DNA of 53,769 nt from an uncultured Candidatus Saccharibacteria bacterium (GTDB taxonomy: Bacteria > Patescibacteriota > Saccharimonadia > Saccharimonadales > Saccharimonadaceae), in NCBI GenBank assembly GCA_946804195.1, contig CAMPEU010000014.1, positions 1 to 53,769 of the forward strand. Reading direction: 5' to 3'. Made by a program: the position numbers and the translations under genes. The notes below the pieces were generated by a model that was given only the letters and a program-made list of their open reading frames with translations, made no database searches and had not been told where the DNA came from. Positions 1 through 8,309 of the stretch are shown in pieces. Position 1 is the first letter of the stretch. Every line of letters starts with the position of its first letter.

Positions 1-561
1 GGCGGTAAACACATCAAGCCAAAACAGGTCCATCAGCTCGTAGAGGAATATGGTGATGATGTTGTGTTTTTTGATGGACGCAATGAGCATGAGGCAAAAA
101 TTGGCAAGTTCAAAAACGCCATCGTGCCGAACACAAATACCTCACGTGATTTTATCGCCGAACTAGAAAGTGACAAGTACGATAACTTGAAAGACAAAAA
201 AATCGTGACTTATTGTACTGGCGGCATACGATGTGAAGTGATTAGTGCAATGATGAAAAAGCGTGGCTTTAATGATGTCTACCAGATGGATGGTGGCATT
301 GTAAAATACGGTGAAGCTTATGGTGACGACGGATTATGGGAAGGGAGCTTGCGTGTTTTTGATGATCGCATGACGGTTAACTTTAGCGATCATACAAAAA
401 CTATCGGAGAATGTACTCATTGCGATGGTCCAACGAGCAATTTCGAAAATTGCGCACGAGCTGAGTGTAATGATCTGGTCCTCATTTGTGAAGCATGTAA
501 GGAAGATGCAGATCTGCTTTATCATACGATAGCGTGTCGGCCCAAGGTTGACGCTAGGTAG
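1..561 (+). CDS. trhO: tRNA uridine(34) hydroxylase TrhO (rhodanese family), 5' truncated by window
   Basis: The frame is open from base 1, so the gene starts left of the window; the GTG at 64 in the ORF track is internal. The visible 186 residues hold the second half of the rhodanese domain, with the active-site loop YCTGGIRCE, followed by the family-typical stretch around [11 protein letters not shown] and a cysteine-rich tail (CTHC, CARAEC, CEAC) that probably binds a metal. TrhO/YceA proteins make 5-hydroxyuridine at the wobble position of tRNA using O2; this role is family knowledge. The product is cytoplasmic. The next gene begins just downstream with its own -10 box. Confidence 0.9.
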   Translation, partial: GGKHIKPKQVHQLVEEYGDDVVFFDGRNEHEAKIGKFKNAIVPNTNTSRDFIAELESDKYDNLKDKKIVTYCTGGIRCEVISAMMKKRGFNDVYQMDGGIVKYGEAYGDDGLWEGSLRVFDDRMTVNFSDHTKTIGECTHCDGPTSNFENCARAECNDLVLICEACKEDADLLYHTIACRPKVDAR

Positions 562-583
562 CATAAGTGCTATCATCACTCGG

Positions 584-1276
584 ATGAGTGAAATTATGCC
601 ATCGAGTTATGAGACTTCAAATGAACGGCCAATTGGTCGTTTTTTTAAATCCCTCGAAGATGAACTAGATATGCATAATCCCCATGCGTTGACATATGCC
701 AGAGATTTCATACATCAGAATGGACACCTGATGCATAAAAGAAAAGCGTCCTTTTTGGCACGTGCAGAACTGGGGGCTGACAATACCATTTCACTGCCGG
801 TAGAGGCTCCCTCTATAGACAAAGGATTGTGGCTCGAACTAGAAACGAGTAATAAACTTTCTGAAATAGAACGATATATATGGCGAATTAGTGGTGGAAG
901 GGATCAATATAATCTAGAGGTCAGTGAAGACGGTTGGCTATGTACATATATCGAGAAGGACGCATTAAATAATATTCTGCGAAGGTATCCTGTCGGTGAT
1001 GAAATGGCGAGCAAGGTTCAGTTGCTGGTCGAGGCAATTACAGACTGCCATGATTTTAAGGTTTCCGTTGGGCATCTCGAGGAAAAAGGCGATCGTGAGC
1101 GAGCGGAGTTGAAATTACTAGAGGAATCTATTGTTGGTTCTAATATTCGAACGAGGAAGCGTATAGAGTCGTTGCGCAGTAGTTTATTCTCTGCTGGGTT
1201 CTCGGCAGGGTCAGTAGATAGGAATCACATAAAACCGCTCCTCAATCCGACAACAGATATCGATAGTGTAAGATAG
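584..1276 (+). CDS. Hypothetical protein, about 230 aa
   Basis: I do not recognise a family. The track starts at TTG 548 inside the trhO tail, but the ATG at 584 (MSEIMPSS) fits better: TATCAT at 571-576 ends 7 nt before it, the near-leaderless layout seen across this window. The protein is charged and soluble, with no signal peptide or membrane segment. Its middle is rich in acidic and aromatic residues, and the C-terminal third (about residues 165-215) is Glu/Arg-rich and may form a coiled coil. The DUF1801 gene follows after 4 bp, so the two are probably one transcript. Reality as a gene is likely from length, spacing and promoter; function is unknown. Confidence 0.65.
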   Translation: MSEIMPSSYETSNERPIGRFFKSLEDELDMHNPHALTYARDFIHQNGHLMHKRKASFLARAELGADNTISLPVEAPSIDKGLWLELETSNKLSEIERYIWRISGGRDQYNLEVSEDGWLCTYIEKDALNNILRRYPVGDEMASKVQLLVEAITDCHDFKVSVGHLEEKGDRERAELKLLEESIVGSNIRTRKRIESLRSSLFSAGFSAGSVDRNHIKPLLNPTTDIDSVR

Positions 1277-1280
1277 TAAT

Positions 1281-1670
1281 ATGGCAGAACTAAAGACACG
1301 ACCCAACAAGAACGATGTTACGGCATACCTGGCAACACTGGGCGATGATCAGCGTAGCGATAGCGAACAATTAGTGAATATCATGCAAGAAATTATAGGT
1401 GAGCCTCCTGTCATGTGGGGAACTAGTATTATTGGTTTTGGAAGCAAACATTTGAAATATGAGAGTGGTCGCGAGCTCGATTGGCCAATCATTGGCTTTG
1501 CGGCACGCAAAAGTGGAATGGTAATCTACTCTCTGGAATATCTCGAGAATTATCGCAAGGAACTCGATAAGGTCGGTAAATACAAGATCGGTAAAGGTTG
1601 TCTATATATCAAAAGACTTGCTGATGTCGATACCGACAAACTTCAGAAGTTTATAAAAAAACTCGTGTAG
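1281..1670 (+). CDS. DUF1801 domain protein (YdhG-like)
   Basis: This 129-residue protein matches the DUF1801/YdhG pattern: an N-terminal helix pair, then EPPVMWGTSIIGFG, a central block with WPIIGFAARK, and a C-terminal GCLYIKRLADVD segment. The family is a small soluble fold common in bacteria and of unclear biochemical role. It begins 4 bp after the upstream hypothetical gene without an obvious Shine-Dalgarno, so it is probably translated by coupling. A promoter for the next gene lies just downstream. Family call confident, function unknown. Confidence 0.85.
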   Translation: MAELKTRPNKNDVTAYLATLGDDQRSDSEQLVNIMQEIIGEPPVMWGTSIIGFGSKHLKYESGRELDWPIIGFAARKSGMVIYSLEYLENYRKELDKVGKYKIGKGCLYIKRLADVDTDKLQKFIKKLV

Positions 1671-1713
1671 TTACTAAAACGAATAGACAAAAAGACTATG
1701 CTTGCGAAAGTGC

Positions 1714-1719
1714 TATAAT
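1714..1719 (+). promoter_or_regulatory. -10 box of the VIT/CCC1 gene
   Basis: A perfect TATAAT ends 10 nt before the ATG at 1730. This predicts a transcript with at most a few untranslated bases. No convincing -35 was identified. Confidence 0.6.
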
Positions 1720-1729
1720 ATGTAAAGTT

Positions 1730-2461
1730 ATGGTAAAAATTACTCATGAAACAGCTAGCGCTATGCTGGCGAAAAGAGCGGCCCAAGTGCAGCGCGGTAG
1801 TGCTCGTGCGGCTGTGTTGGGCGTAAACGATGGACTCGTTAGTGTCTTGTGCCTTGTCGTTGGAGTTGCTGCTGCTGGTGCGGATGCCAAGTCGGTACTA
1901 CTGGCTGGATTTGCTGGTGCTCTCGCCGGTGCGATTTCGATGGCCGCGGGCGAATGGATATCAGTCAAGGCGCAAGTAGAATTATTCGAGAATGTCCTCG
2001 CTGATTTAAAAAATATCGTAAAAAACGACAAGCCACTTCTTGAGCAAAATCTTGCAAAAAACCTCGAAGAACACGGCATTGATACAATGACGGCAAAGAA
2101 TGCTGTTGCCGATGTCGCAAAGAGCGATAAAGAATTTGTTTCAATGTATTCGTCGCAAGTTATTGGTCTCAACGAAGACGAACTTGGTTCTCCATGGGTT
2201 GCCGCCGGGTCATCGTTTGTATTGTTTTGGCTGGGTTCGATTCCTCCGCTCCTACCTTGGATTATCGGTTGGCATAATATCGAAGGGATCTTGCTTGCAG
2301 TCGTTTTGACTGGTCTGGGTAGTCTCTTTGTTGGTGGGTACACTGCAAGGTCTAGCGGTAAAAGCGTTGTTTTAGGCGCAATGCGTCAATTGCTTATTGT
2401 GATATTTGCTTCTGCCGTGACATACGGTATCGGCGTCGTCTTTGGTGTCGTTGTTAGCTAA
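1730..2461 (+). CDS. VIT1/CCC1 family metal ion transporter
   Basis: This 243-residue membrane protein shows the family hallmarks: a first helix after RAAVLGVNDGLVSVL, a second with MAAGEWISVKAQ, a cytoplasmic helical insert of about 70 residues with acidic residues (metal-binding region in relatives), and three C-terminal helices. VIT/CCC1 proteins move Fe2+ or Mn2+ across the membrane, usually out of the cytoplasm; direction and metal here are inferred from family only. It is probably monocistronic: it has its own -10 box close to the start, and uvrC downstream has another. The minus-strand 199-aa ORF over it is a codon shadow. Confidence 0.9.
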   Translation: MVKITHETASAMLAKRAAQVQRGSARAAVLGVNDGLVSVLCLVVGVAAAGADAKSVLLAGFAGALAGAISMAAGEWISVKAQVELFENVLADLKNIVKNDKPLLEQNLAKNLEEHGIDTMTAKNAVADVAKSDKEFVSMYSSQVIGLNEDELGSPWVAAGSSFVLFWLGSIPPLLPWIIGWHNIEGILLAVVLTGLGSLFVGGYTARSSGKSVVLGAMRQLLIVIFASAVTYGIGVVFGVVVS

Positions 2462-2474
2462 ACAGCTGACAAGG

Positions 2475-2480
2475 TATAAT
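2475..2480 (+). promoter_or_regulatory. -10 box of uvrC
   Basis: TATAAT ends 7 nt before the uvrC ATG at 2488, placing the expected +1 at or beside the start codon. There is no room for a Shine-Dalgarno. Confidence 0.65.
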
Positions 2481-2487
2481 TATAGAG

Positions 2488-4038
2488 ATGAATAAAAAAC
2501 TGGAAGCAAAGCTCGCAACGCTTCCGTCTCGTCCCGGTGTGTATTTTCACAAAGGCAGTGACGGTGAGATTTTGTATGTCGGTAAGGCGGCGGTGTTGAA
2601 AAACCGCGTACGTCAGTATTTTCAGACCCAACGGGATATGGATGTCAAAACACGTGCACTCGTTGCGGAAATAGATGATACCGACTGGACCGAGACCGAA
2701 TCAGAAATTGATGCGTTGTTTCTGGAATCCGAGATGGTAAAGCGCTATATGCCTCGTTATAACATTTTGCTTCGTGACGATAAATCACAGATGTACGTGC
2801 GTATTGATATAAAGAGCGAGTGGCCAACAGTCACATTTACGCGTAATCCTGCAGATGATAGTGCTCGATATTTTGGCCCATACTACAATGGCTTTGCAAT
2901 CAAAAAGGCGCTTCGTTATTTGCGCCGAGTGTTTCCGTATTATACAAAATCCCCAAAGTCAGGTGAGCGTCCGGATCTGGATGCGCATATTGGACTGAGT
3001 CCGCTACCCGGAGTAACGAGTGAAGAATACAGGGTATCACTACGAAAACTGATTCGATATTTTGAAGGTGGACGCAAAACAATTGCAAAAGAAATTGAAA
3101 AGGAAATGCATAGAAGTGCAAAAATGCATGATTTTGAAAATGCGGCACGTTTACGCAATCGTCTGAAAGACCTAGCTGAATTGCAGCGAAAAATAATGTT
3201 TGGTGATCGAGAGTTTTTGGACATCAGCAAAGACCGTGCTCTTGGTAGCTTAACCGGCTTATTGCTCCTTGAAAAAACGCCAGCTCGCATAGAGGGTTAC
3301 GATATTAGCCATATGGGTGGCGCCAATGTTGTTGCGAGTATGGTTGTTTTTACGAACGGCGTTAGTAATCGGAGTGAATATCGCAAGTTCAAGACAAAGC
3401 TGGAACAAAATAACGATACCGCTAATATGCACGAGACAATTCTGCGACGATTTAGCGCAAAAAATGTTAAAGATTGGGGTATGCCCGATTTGATATTAAT
3501 CGATGGAGGTAAGGGTCAGCTAGATTCTGCTATTAGGGCTCTTTGTGAGCGCGAAGTCACGGTGCCTGTTGTGAGTATCGCAAAGCGCGAAGAGGAACTG
3601 ATAGTACACGGTAAAAATTCAAATATTGATGTATCGATGCTTGAAAATATCGTCAAAAATCCTAGTGAGTCAATCGATGTGATGCGTTCGGGTGAGTATT
3701 ATGTAGTAAATTTGCATCCTGGCCAACGAAACGCATCGGCACATTCAAAGAATTTACGAGGCGGATCATTCCCGGGCGAATACAATGATGTCGTCAAATT
3801 GTTTCAACGTATTCGTGATGAATCTCACAGATTTGCAGTCAGTTATCATACTGTTTTGAAACGCCAAAAACAAACTGCGAGCGATTTGGACGACATTCCG
3901 GGCGTTGGCCCCGCAACGCGACGCAAACTGATTCGCACATTCGGCAGTTTACGTGGAGTAAAATCCGCGACCGAGCAACAGCTCCTTGATGCAATTGGTG
4001 AATCAAAAGCCAACAAGCTAAGGCCATACCTACAATAA
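2488..4038 (+). CDS. uvrC: Excinuclease ABC subunit C
   Basis: UvrC makes the 3' and 5' incisions in nucleotide excision repair with UvrA/UvrB. Domains in order: GIY-YIG nuclease (about 10-95; PGVYFHKG and ILYVGKA), UVR helix hairpin (about 195-235), the RNase H-like second nuclease (about 265-440; IEGYDISHMGG and LILIDGGKGQ), and a tandem helix-hairpin-helix (about 455-515; DDIPGVGPATRRKL). At 516 residues it is shorter than the common ~600, consistent with trimmed linkers in a reduced genome. All catalytic blocks are present, so it should be functional. Confidence 0.97.
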   Translation: MNKKLEAKLATLPSRPGVYFHKGSDGEILYVGKAAVLKNRVRQYFQTQRDMDVKTRALVAEIDDTDWTETESEIDALFLESEMVKRYMPRYNILLRDDKSQMYVRIDIKSEWPTVTFTRNPADDSARYFGPYYNGFAIKKALRYLRRVFPYYTKSPKSGERPDLDAHIGLSPLPGVTSEEYRVSLRKLIRYFEGGRKTIAKEIEKEMHRSAKMHDFENAARLRNRLKDLAELQRKIMFGDREFLDISKDRALGSLTGLLLLEKTPARIEGYDISHMGGANVVASMVVFTNGVSNRSEYRKFKTKLEQNNDTANMHETILRRFSAKNVKDWGMPDLILIDGGKGQLDSAIRALCEREVTVPVVSIAKREEELIVHGKNSNIDVSMLENIVKNPSESIDVMRSGEYYVVNLHPGQRNASAHSKNLRGGSFPGEYNDVVKLFQRIRDESHRFAVSYHTVLKRQKQTASDLDDIPGVGPATRRKLIRTFGSLRGVKSATEQQLLDAIGESKANKLRPYLQ

Positions 4039-4080
4039 CCCAAGCTTCGTTCACACCTTTCCTTGTGTATAATGAATCAT

Positions 4081-4602
4081 ATGCAGTGGGCACTGTCTAA
4101 AGATAATGATGATAGAAAATCGCTTGGCTTCACTATAGTGGAATTACTTATTGTTGTTGTAGTCATCGGCATTTTGGCGGCAATTGTGACTGTGGCCTAT
4201 ACGGGTATTACAAGTTCCGCCAATCAATCTGCCTTACAAAATGATCTGGCAAATGCCAAGAAAAAACTATTATTATACAAAGTTGATAATGGTGCGTATC
4301 CTGCCAATACTACTCAGCTTGGCTCTGCTGATATAAAGGCTAGTAGATCTGCTTACGATACAATCGGAAACAACTTTTACTATTGTCGCAATAATGTTAC
4401 GGATAATTTTGCTATTGGTGGTCGGACGACTTCCAGCTTGGTCGCCTACATTATTAGCTCTAATGGCGCAATTCAGCCAGTTGCATATGCAACTGGTGAT
4501 ACGGTATGTCAGGCTGTCGGATTAACAGGCTGGACTGATACGAACGGTTTTATCAGCAATGGATTCAGCGGTGGTGTCTGGCAAGCCTGGGTGAAGAGTT
4601 AG
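4081..4602 (+). CDS. Type IV pilin-like protein (pilin 1)
   Basis: I place the start at ATG 4081 (MQWALSK), not the upstream track start, because TATAAT at 4068-4073 ends 7 nt before it and two other pilins here begin with the same MQW peptide. A short basic leader ends in Gly and is followed by FTIVELLIVVVVIGILAAI: the prepilin peptidase site, Glu5 and the hydrophobic alpha1 spine. The ~140-residue head is unlike the other pilins and has two Cys that could form the usual C-terminal loop disulfide. It should be a surface pilus subunit or pseudopilin. No assembly genes are adjacent. Confidence 0.9.
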   Translation: MQWALSKDNDDRKSLGFTIVELLIVVVVIGILAAIVTVAYTGITSSANQSALQNDLANAKKKLLLYKVDNGAYPANTTQLGSADIKASRSAYDTIGNNFYYCRNNVTDNFAIGGRTTSSLVAYIISSNGAIQPVAYATGDTVCQAVGLTGWTDTNGFISNGFSGGVWQAWVKS

Positions 4603-4644
4603 TTCTACGAATCAGATAGCATGTCATGGTACACTATTGTTTAC

Positions 4645-5859
4645 ATGGCAAAGTTAGATAAACATTTTTTTAGTGGTAATCGTGAACGTGTTTATGACGA
4701 ACTCAAGGGCGGCGTGTTGGCAGTTCCCGCATATCGAGACATGCAACGTAATCATGATATGGCGAATCATTTCGAACAAGAAGGTAATTTTTGGTATTTA
4801 ACGGGTGTTGATTTTCCTGATTGGTGGTTGTTGATGGATGCAAAACGCAGACGTTCATGGTTGGTTGCACCGACCGTTGATGACGCGCATGCAATATTCA
4901 ATGGTAGTTTGTCGCCCGATGATGCCAAACGTTTCAGCGGAGTTGATGATGTTATCGATATGCGTGAAGCAGATAGCTGGCTTCGTCAAGCGGCGCGTTC
5001 ACATCCCCTCATTCATACCGTCGATAGTCCGCCTCATGCAGATAGATTTGGTTTTGTGTTGAACCCCGCCGCTCATGATATGCGCGAAAAATTAGAAAGA
5101 ATTTACACGAGCGTTAGTGATTTTCGCCCCGAATTGGCAAAGATGCGTGCAATTAAACAAATGGTAGAAGTTGCCGTTATGGAATCGGCGATTAATCTGA
5201 CAGTAAAAAGCTTTCAGAGTGTTCGAAAAAATATTGATACATATCGCTATGAATATGAAATCGAAGCGGATTTTACTCGTGATTTCCGAAGAGCTGGTGC
5301 CGAGGGTCATGCGTATGATCCTATTGTTGCTTTTGGCAAAAATGCTTGCACTCTACATTACATACGCAACCAAGACAAGCTCAAAAAGAGCAATATGGTA
5401 CTGATCGATATCGGAGCAAAAAAGGATGGTTACGCCGCAGATATTACGAGGACGTACGCAATTGGTGAGCCTACCAAGCGCCAGCGTGATATCCATGATG
5501 CCGTCCGTGAAGCTCAACAGCAAATCATCGACACACTAGTGCCAGGCCTACCCGTGGCGGAATACAACAATAAGGTCAACGGTATTATGCAGGACGCAAT
5601 GCTTGGGCTCGGGCTTATTGCTGACAAAAATGACCCTGCCTTTAGTAAGTATTTTCCGCATTCAATCGGTCATGGGCTAGGAATCGATGTTCATGATTCA
5701 CTTGGCGATTCAAAGACATTTTTGCCCAATATGGTTGTGACGGTAGAGCCAGGCATTTATATACCCGAGGAGGGGATAGGAGTCCGTATCGAAGACGACA
5801 TCCTCATCACTGATAATGGGCACAAAAACCTCAGTGCAAAACTCAGCACCGGGCTTTAG
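4645..5859 (+). CDS. pepP: M24 family Xaa-Pro aminopeptidase
   Basis: The ATG at 4645 (MAKLDKHF) is preferred: a TACACT -10-like box at 4630-4635 ends 9 nt before it, and the AMP_N domain begins there (FFSGNRERVYDEL). An N-terminal AMP_N domain (about 1-130) precedes the pita-bread metallopeptidase domain. Metal ligands are visible: the two Asp in VLIDIGAKKDGYAADITRTY, the His in FPHSIGHGLG, and the Glu in VTVEPGIY and VRIEDD. The enzyme removes N-terminal residues before proline, probably with two Mn2+ ions, in peptide recycling. The symbol is by family; exact specificity is unproven. Confidence 0.92.
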   Translation: MAKLDKHFFSGNRERVYDELKGGVLAVPAYRDMQRNHDMANHFEQEGNFWYLTGVDFPDWWLLMDAKRRRSWLVAPTVDDAHAIFNGSLSPDDAKRFSGVDDVIDMREADSWLRQAARSHPLIHTVDSPPHADRFGFVLNPAAHDMREKLERIYTSVSDFRPELAKMRAIKQMVEVAVMESAINLTVKSFQSVRKNIDTYRYEYEIEADFTRDFRRAGAEGHAYDPIVAFGKNACTLHYIRNQDKLKKSNMVLIDIGAKKDGYAADITRTYAIGEPTKRQRDIHDAVREAQQQIIDTLVPGLPVAEYNNKVNGIMQDAMLGLGLIADKNDPAFSKYFPHSIGHGLGIDVHDSLGDSKTFLPNMVVTVEPGIYIPEEGIGVRIEDDILITDNGHKNLSAKLSTGL

Positions 5860-5883
5860 ATTTATGGTAGAATAATAGGAGTG

Positions 5884-6273
5884 ATGCAACGTCAGTTTTT
5901 GATATTTCTAATCAGGTGGCCCCTTAATTCATTAGGCCTCTGGATTGCAGTACGCTTGCTGGGTACGGGCTACAGTGAAGCGCAGGTAGATGCGAGTATC
6001 GGCGTGTTTTTGTTAGCCGGATTAATCTTTTCAATCGTCAATAGTATACTCAAGCCTATTGTTATTATCTTGTCACTCCCAGCGATACTGCTGACGCTTG
6101 GACTGTTTATCCTCGTAGTCAACGGCGTAATGGTTTGGTTGTCTCTACAGCTCACTCCTGGGCTTGAAATGTCATTTGGTAATTCTATTTTAGCCGGAAT
6201 GATACTGGCTCTGATAAACTATATAGTAAGTAGCGTGGTTGAAATGAATATGCGACGAAAGGGGACAATATGA
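5884..6273 (+). CDS. Phage-holin-family (PF04020-type) four-helix membrane protein
   Basis: About 130 residues with four hydrophobic segments and the family layout, including FSIVNSILKPIVIILSLPA and a C-terminal ALINYIVSSVV. Despite the name, these proteins are widespread chromosomal inner-membrane proteins of unknown function, and nothing phage-like surrounds it. GTG 5881 and ATG 5884 are adjacent in-frame starts; an AGGAG sits immediately upstream and a -10-like TAGAAT box lies near 5867. Its end overlaps the secG start by 4 bp, so the two are translationally coupled. Confidence 0.85.
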   Translation: MQRQFLIFLIRWPLNSLGLWIAVRLLGTGYSEAQVDASIGVFLLAGLIFSIVNSILKPIVIILSLPAILLTLGLFILVVNGVMVWLSLQLTPGLEMSFGNSILAGMILALINYIVSSVVEMNMRRKGTI

Positions 6274-6497
6274 CAATTGATTCAATACTACAGATACTAA
6301 CGCTAGGATCGTCCGTGCTAATGGTTCTATGTATACTACTACAACAGCGTGGCGCAAGCCTTGGTGCTGGATTTGGTGCATCGGGTGAGCTATATACTAC
6401 TCGCCGCGGACTGGACAAGAACTTGTTCGAAGCAACTGTTGTCTTGGCTGTGATATTTATTCTATCAATTTTGACAGGATTGTTACTGCCGTCATAG
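6270..6497 (+). CDS. secG: Protein translocase subunit SecG
   Basis: A 75-residue protein with two membrane helices linked by the diagnostic loop LLQQRGASLGAGFG. SecG stimulates SecYEG-mediated export. It overlaps the upstream holin-like gene through ATGA and is followed 21 bp later by an exported binding protein, so the group is probably one transcript. Length is normal for the family. Confidence 0.93.
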   Translation: MTIDSILQILTLGSSVLMVLCILLQQRGASLGAGFGASGELYTTRRGLDKNLFEATVVLAVIFILSILTGLLLPS

Positions 6498-6518
6498 TCC
6501 GAGTGGGTCGCGACTAAT

Positions 6519-8300
6519 ATGAATGATACAAAACCAACATGGAAAAAACGACTAAGGCTCAAGCGCCAATCGCGGTTTTTAAAGAAACACGCTAGGCGGG
6601 CCGAGGGCGCGACTACTCGTCATGCTCGAAGGTTCCTTGTTAATCGTTGGGACAAAATTCGAGAAATTCGTCTGCATGTTATTGGCTGGTTTACTGGTGT
6701 CGGACTGTTGATTGGTATAACTGGATTGCAAATGATTTGGTTGCAGCAGAGCTATGTGCATCTTGCGCCCGTGAGCGGGGGTACATACGCCGAAGCGGTT
6801 AAGGGTCCTATACAGACATTGAATCCTCTTTATGCTACAACCCCCGCCGAAATTTCCGCAACAAAGCTTATCTTTTCTTCGCTTTATAAATACGACACAA
6901 CGGGACATCTGCATGGTGATGTTGCAACAGTAATCAGTAGCAAGAACGATCAAGAATTCACGGTCAGCCTGAGGCGTGATGTGAAGTGGCATGATGGAAA
7001 GTCGCTGACAGCCAAAGATGTTGTCTTTACTGTAAATTTGATGAGAAATCCGTCGTCACGCTCTGTTGTCGCCTCCAGCTGGCAGGGAATTGCAGCGGAA
7101 CTTGTCGATAATTACACAGTACGGTTTTTGTTACCAGCATCGTATGCGGCATTTCCGCACGCACTGACATTTCCAATCCTGCCGTATCATTTACTCGAAT
7201 CGGTTGAGCCTACGTCACTACGTGAGAATGCCTATAGCACCAAGCCCATAGGCAGTGGACCGTTTAGTTTTCAGTTGCTACAAACGGTTAATGGTCTCGG
7301 TGATCGCAGAATTGTTTACCTGAATGCAAACAAGTCCTATTACGAAGGTCGTCCTCGACTCGACCGTTTACAATTATATGCATACAAAGATGACGATACC
7401 GCTAATCGAGCTCTTAGGACCGGTGAGGTGACGGGCGCGAGTGATGTTTCTAGTGACATTGCAAGTGCAGTTGACACGGATAAGTTCAAAGTTCTCACGC
7501 AGCCTGTGGATAGTGGTGTTTATGCTATATTCAATTTGTCTAATTCGTTATTGAAGGATAAAAAAATTCGCACAGCATTGCGATTAGCGACAGATACACA
7601 TGCGATTCGAAATAATTTGTACGGTCAGCCAAATCCGCTATACCTACCATTCATACCTAACCAGGTTACGGGTTCGGATAAGATAGCAGAGCCAAAGAGT
7701 AATCTGTCGGCGGCTGTAAAACTTTTAGAAAAAGAAGGCTGGAAGCTAAAGGATGGTATTCGGACAAAGAAGAATCAAGATCTGAGGTTTCGATTAGTAA
7801 CGCGTCGCAATGTTGAATACGAGGTGGCACTCAAGACTCTCATTAGTCAATGGAGTAGCTTGGGTATCAAAATCGATGCAGAAGTGTTTGATACATCTGA
7901 CATATCAAAGAGTTTTCCTGGTGATATCTTACAACCACGTAACTACGACATACTATTGGACGAATTAGTTATTGGCGCCGATCCCGATGTCTATGCATTT
8001 TGGCATTCAGGTGGACAGTCGAACTTTTCAAACTATGGCAGCGATGTGAGCGATGACGCGCTCGCGAGTGCGCGAGAAAAGTCCAATCCAGCGCTGAGAT
8101 CTGCGAAGTATCTGGCGTTTGCTCGTCAGTGGCTGTCGGACATTCCTGCGATCGGTCTGTATCAATCAAATCTAATTTATGTACATACCAAATCTACAAG
8201 GGTGATTGGCGATGATCAAGTCATTGTTAATCCCAACGCTCACTATGCTAATGTAAAGTATTGGACGGCTGAGGTGGGTCGGGTTTTCAAAACTCCATAG
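6519..8300 (+). CDS. Peptide/nickel-type ABC substrate-binding protein (SBP family 5), membrane-anchored
   Basis: The 593-residue protein has a family-5 solute-binding fold from about residue 85 to the end, with the pattern LNPLYATTPAEI, then DVKWHDGKSLTAKDVVFTV and TKPIGSGPF. These proteins capture oligopeptides or other small solutes for ABC import. Unusually, the N-terminus is a roughly 60-residue, strongly basic cytoplasmic tail followed by one membrane helix (HVIGWFTGVGLLIGITGLQM). There is no lipobox and no cleavable signal. No cognate permease or ATPase is next to it. It probably stays tethered outside the membrane and may serve nutrient capture from a host; ligand unknown. Confidence 0.88.
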   Translation: MNDTKPTWKKRLRLKRQSRFLKKHARRAEGATTRHARRFLVNRWDKIREIRLHVIGWFTGVGLLIGITGLQMIWLQQSYVHLAPVSGGTYAEAVKGPIQTLNPLYATTPAEISATKLIFSSLYKYDTTGHLHGDVATVISSKNDQEFTVSLRRDVKWHDGKSLTAKDVVFTVNLMRNPSSRSVVASSWQGIAAELVDNYTVRFLLPASYAAFPHALTFPILPYHLLESVEPTSLRENAYSTKPIGSGPFSFQLLQTVNGLGDRRIVYLNANKSYYEGRPRLDRLQLYAYKDDDTANRALRTGEVTGASDVSSDIASAVDTDKFKVLTQPVDSGVYAIFNLSNSLLKDKKIRTALRLATDTHAIRNNLYGQPNPLYLPFIPNQVTGSDKIAEPKSNLSAAVKLLEKEGWKLKDGIRTKKNQDLRFRLVTRRNVEYEVALKTLISQWSSLGIKIDAEVFDTSDISKSFPGDILQPRNYDILLDELVIGADPDVYAFWHSGGQSNFSNYGSDVSDDALASAREKSNPALRSAKYLAFARQWLSDIPAIGLYQSNLIYVHTKSTRVIGDDQVIVNPNAHYANVKYWTAEVGRVFKTP

Positions 8301-8309
8301 ATAATACAC

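Noticed and set aside
1744-2343. 199-aa minus-strand ORF
   Set aside because: It is antisense to the VIT/CCC1 gene, Ser/Pro/Ala-rich as reverse-frame shadows are, and has no promoter or leader.
5881-6273. Phage holin implying a prophage
   Set aside because: The family name is misleading; the gene is coupled to secG and no phage genes are near.
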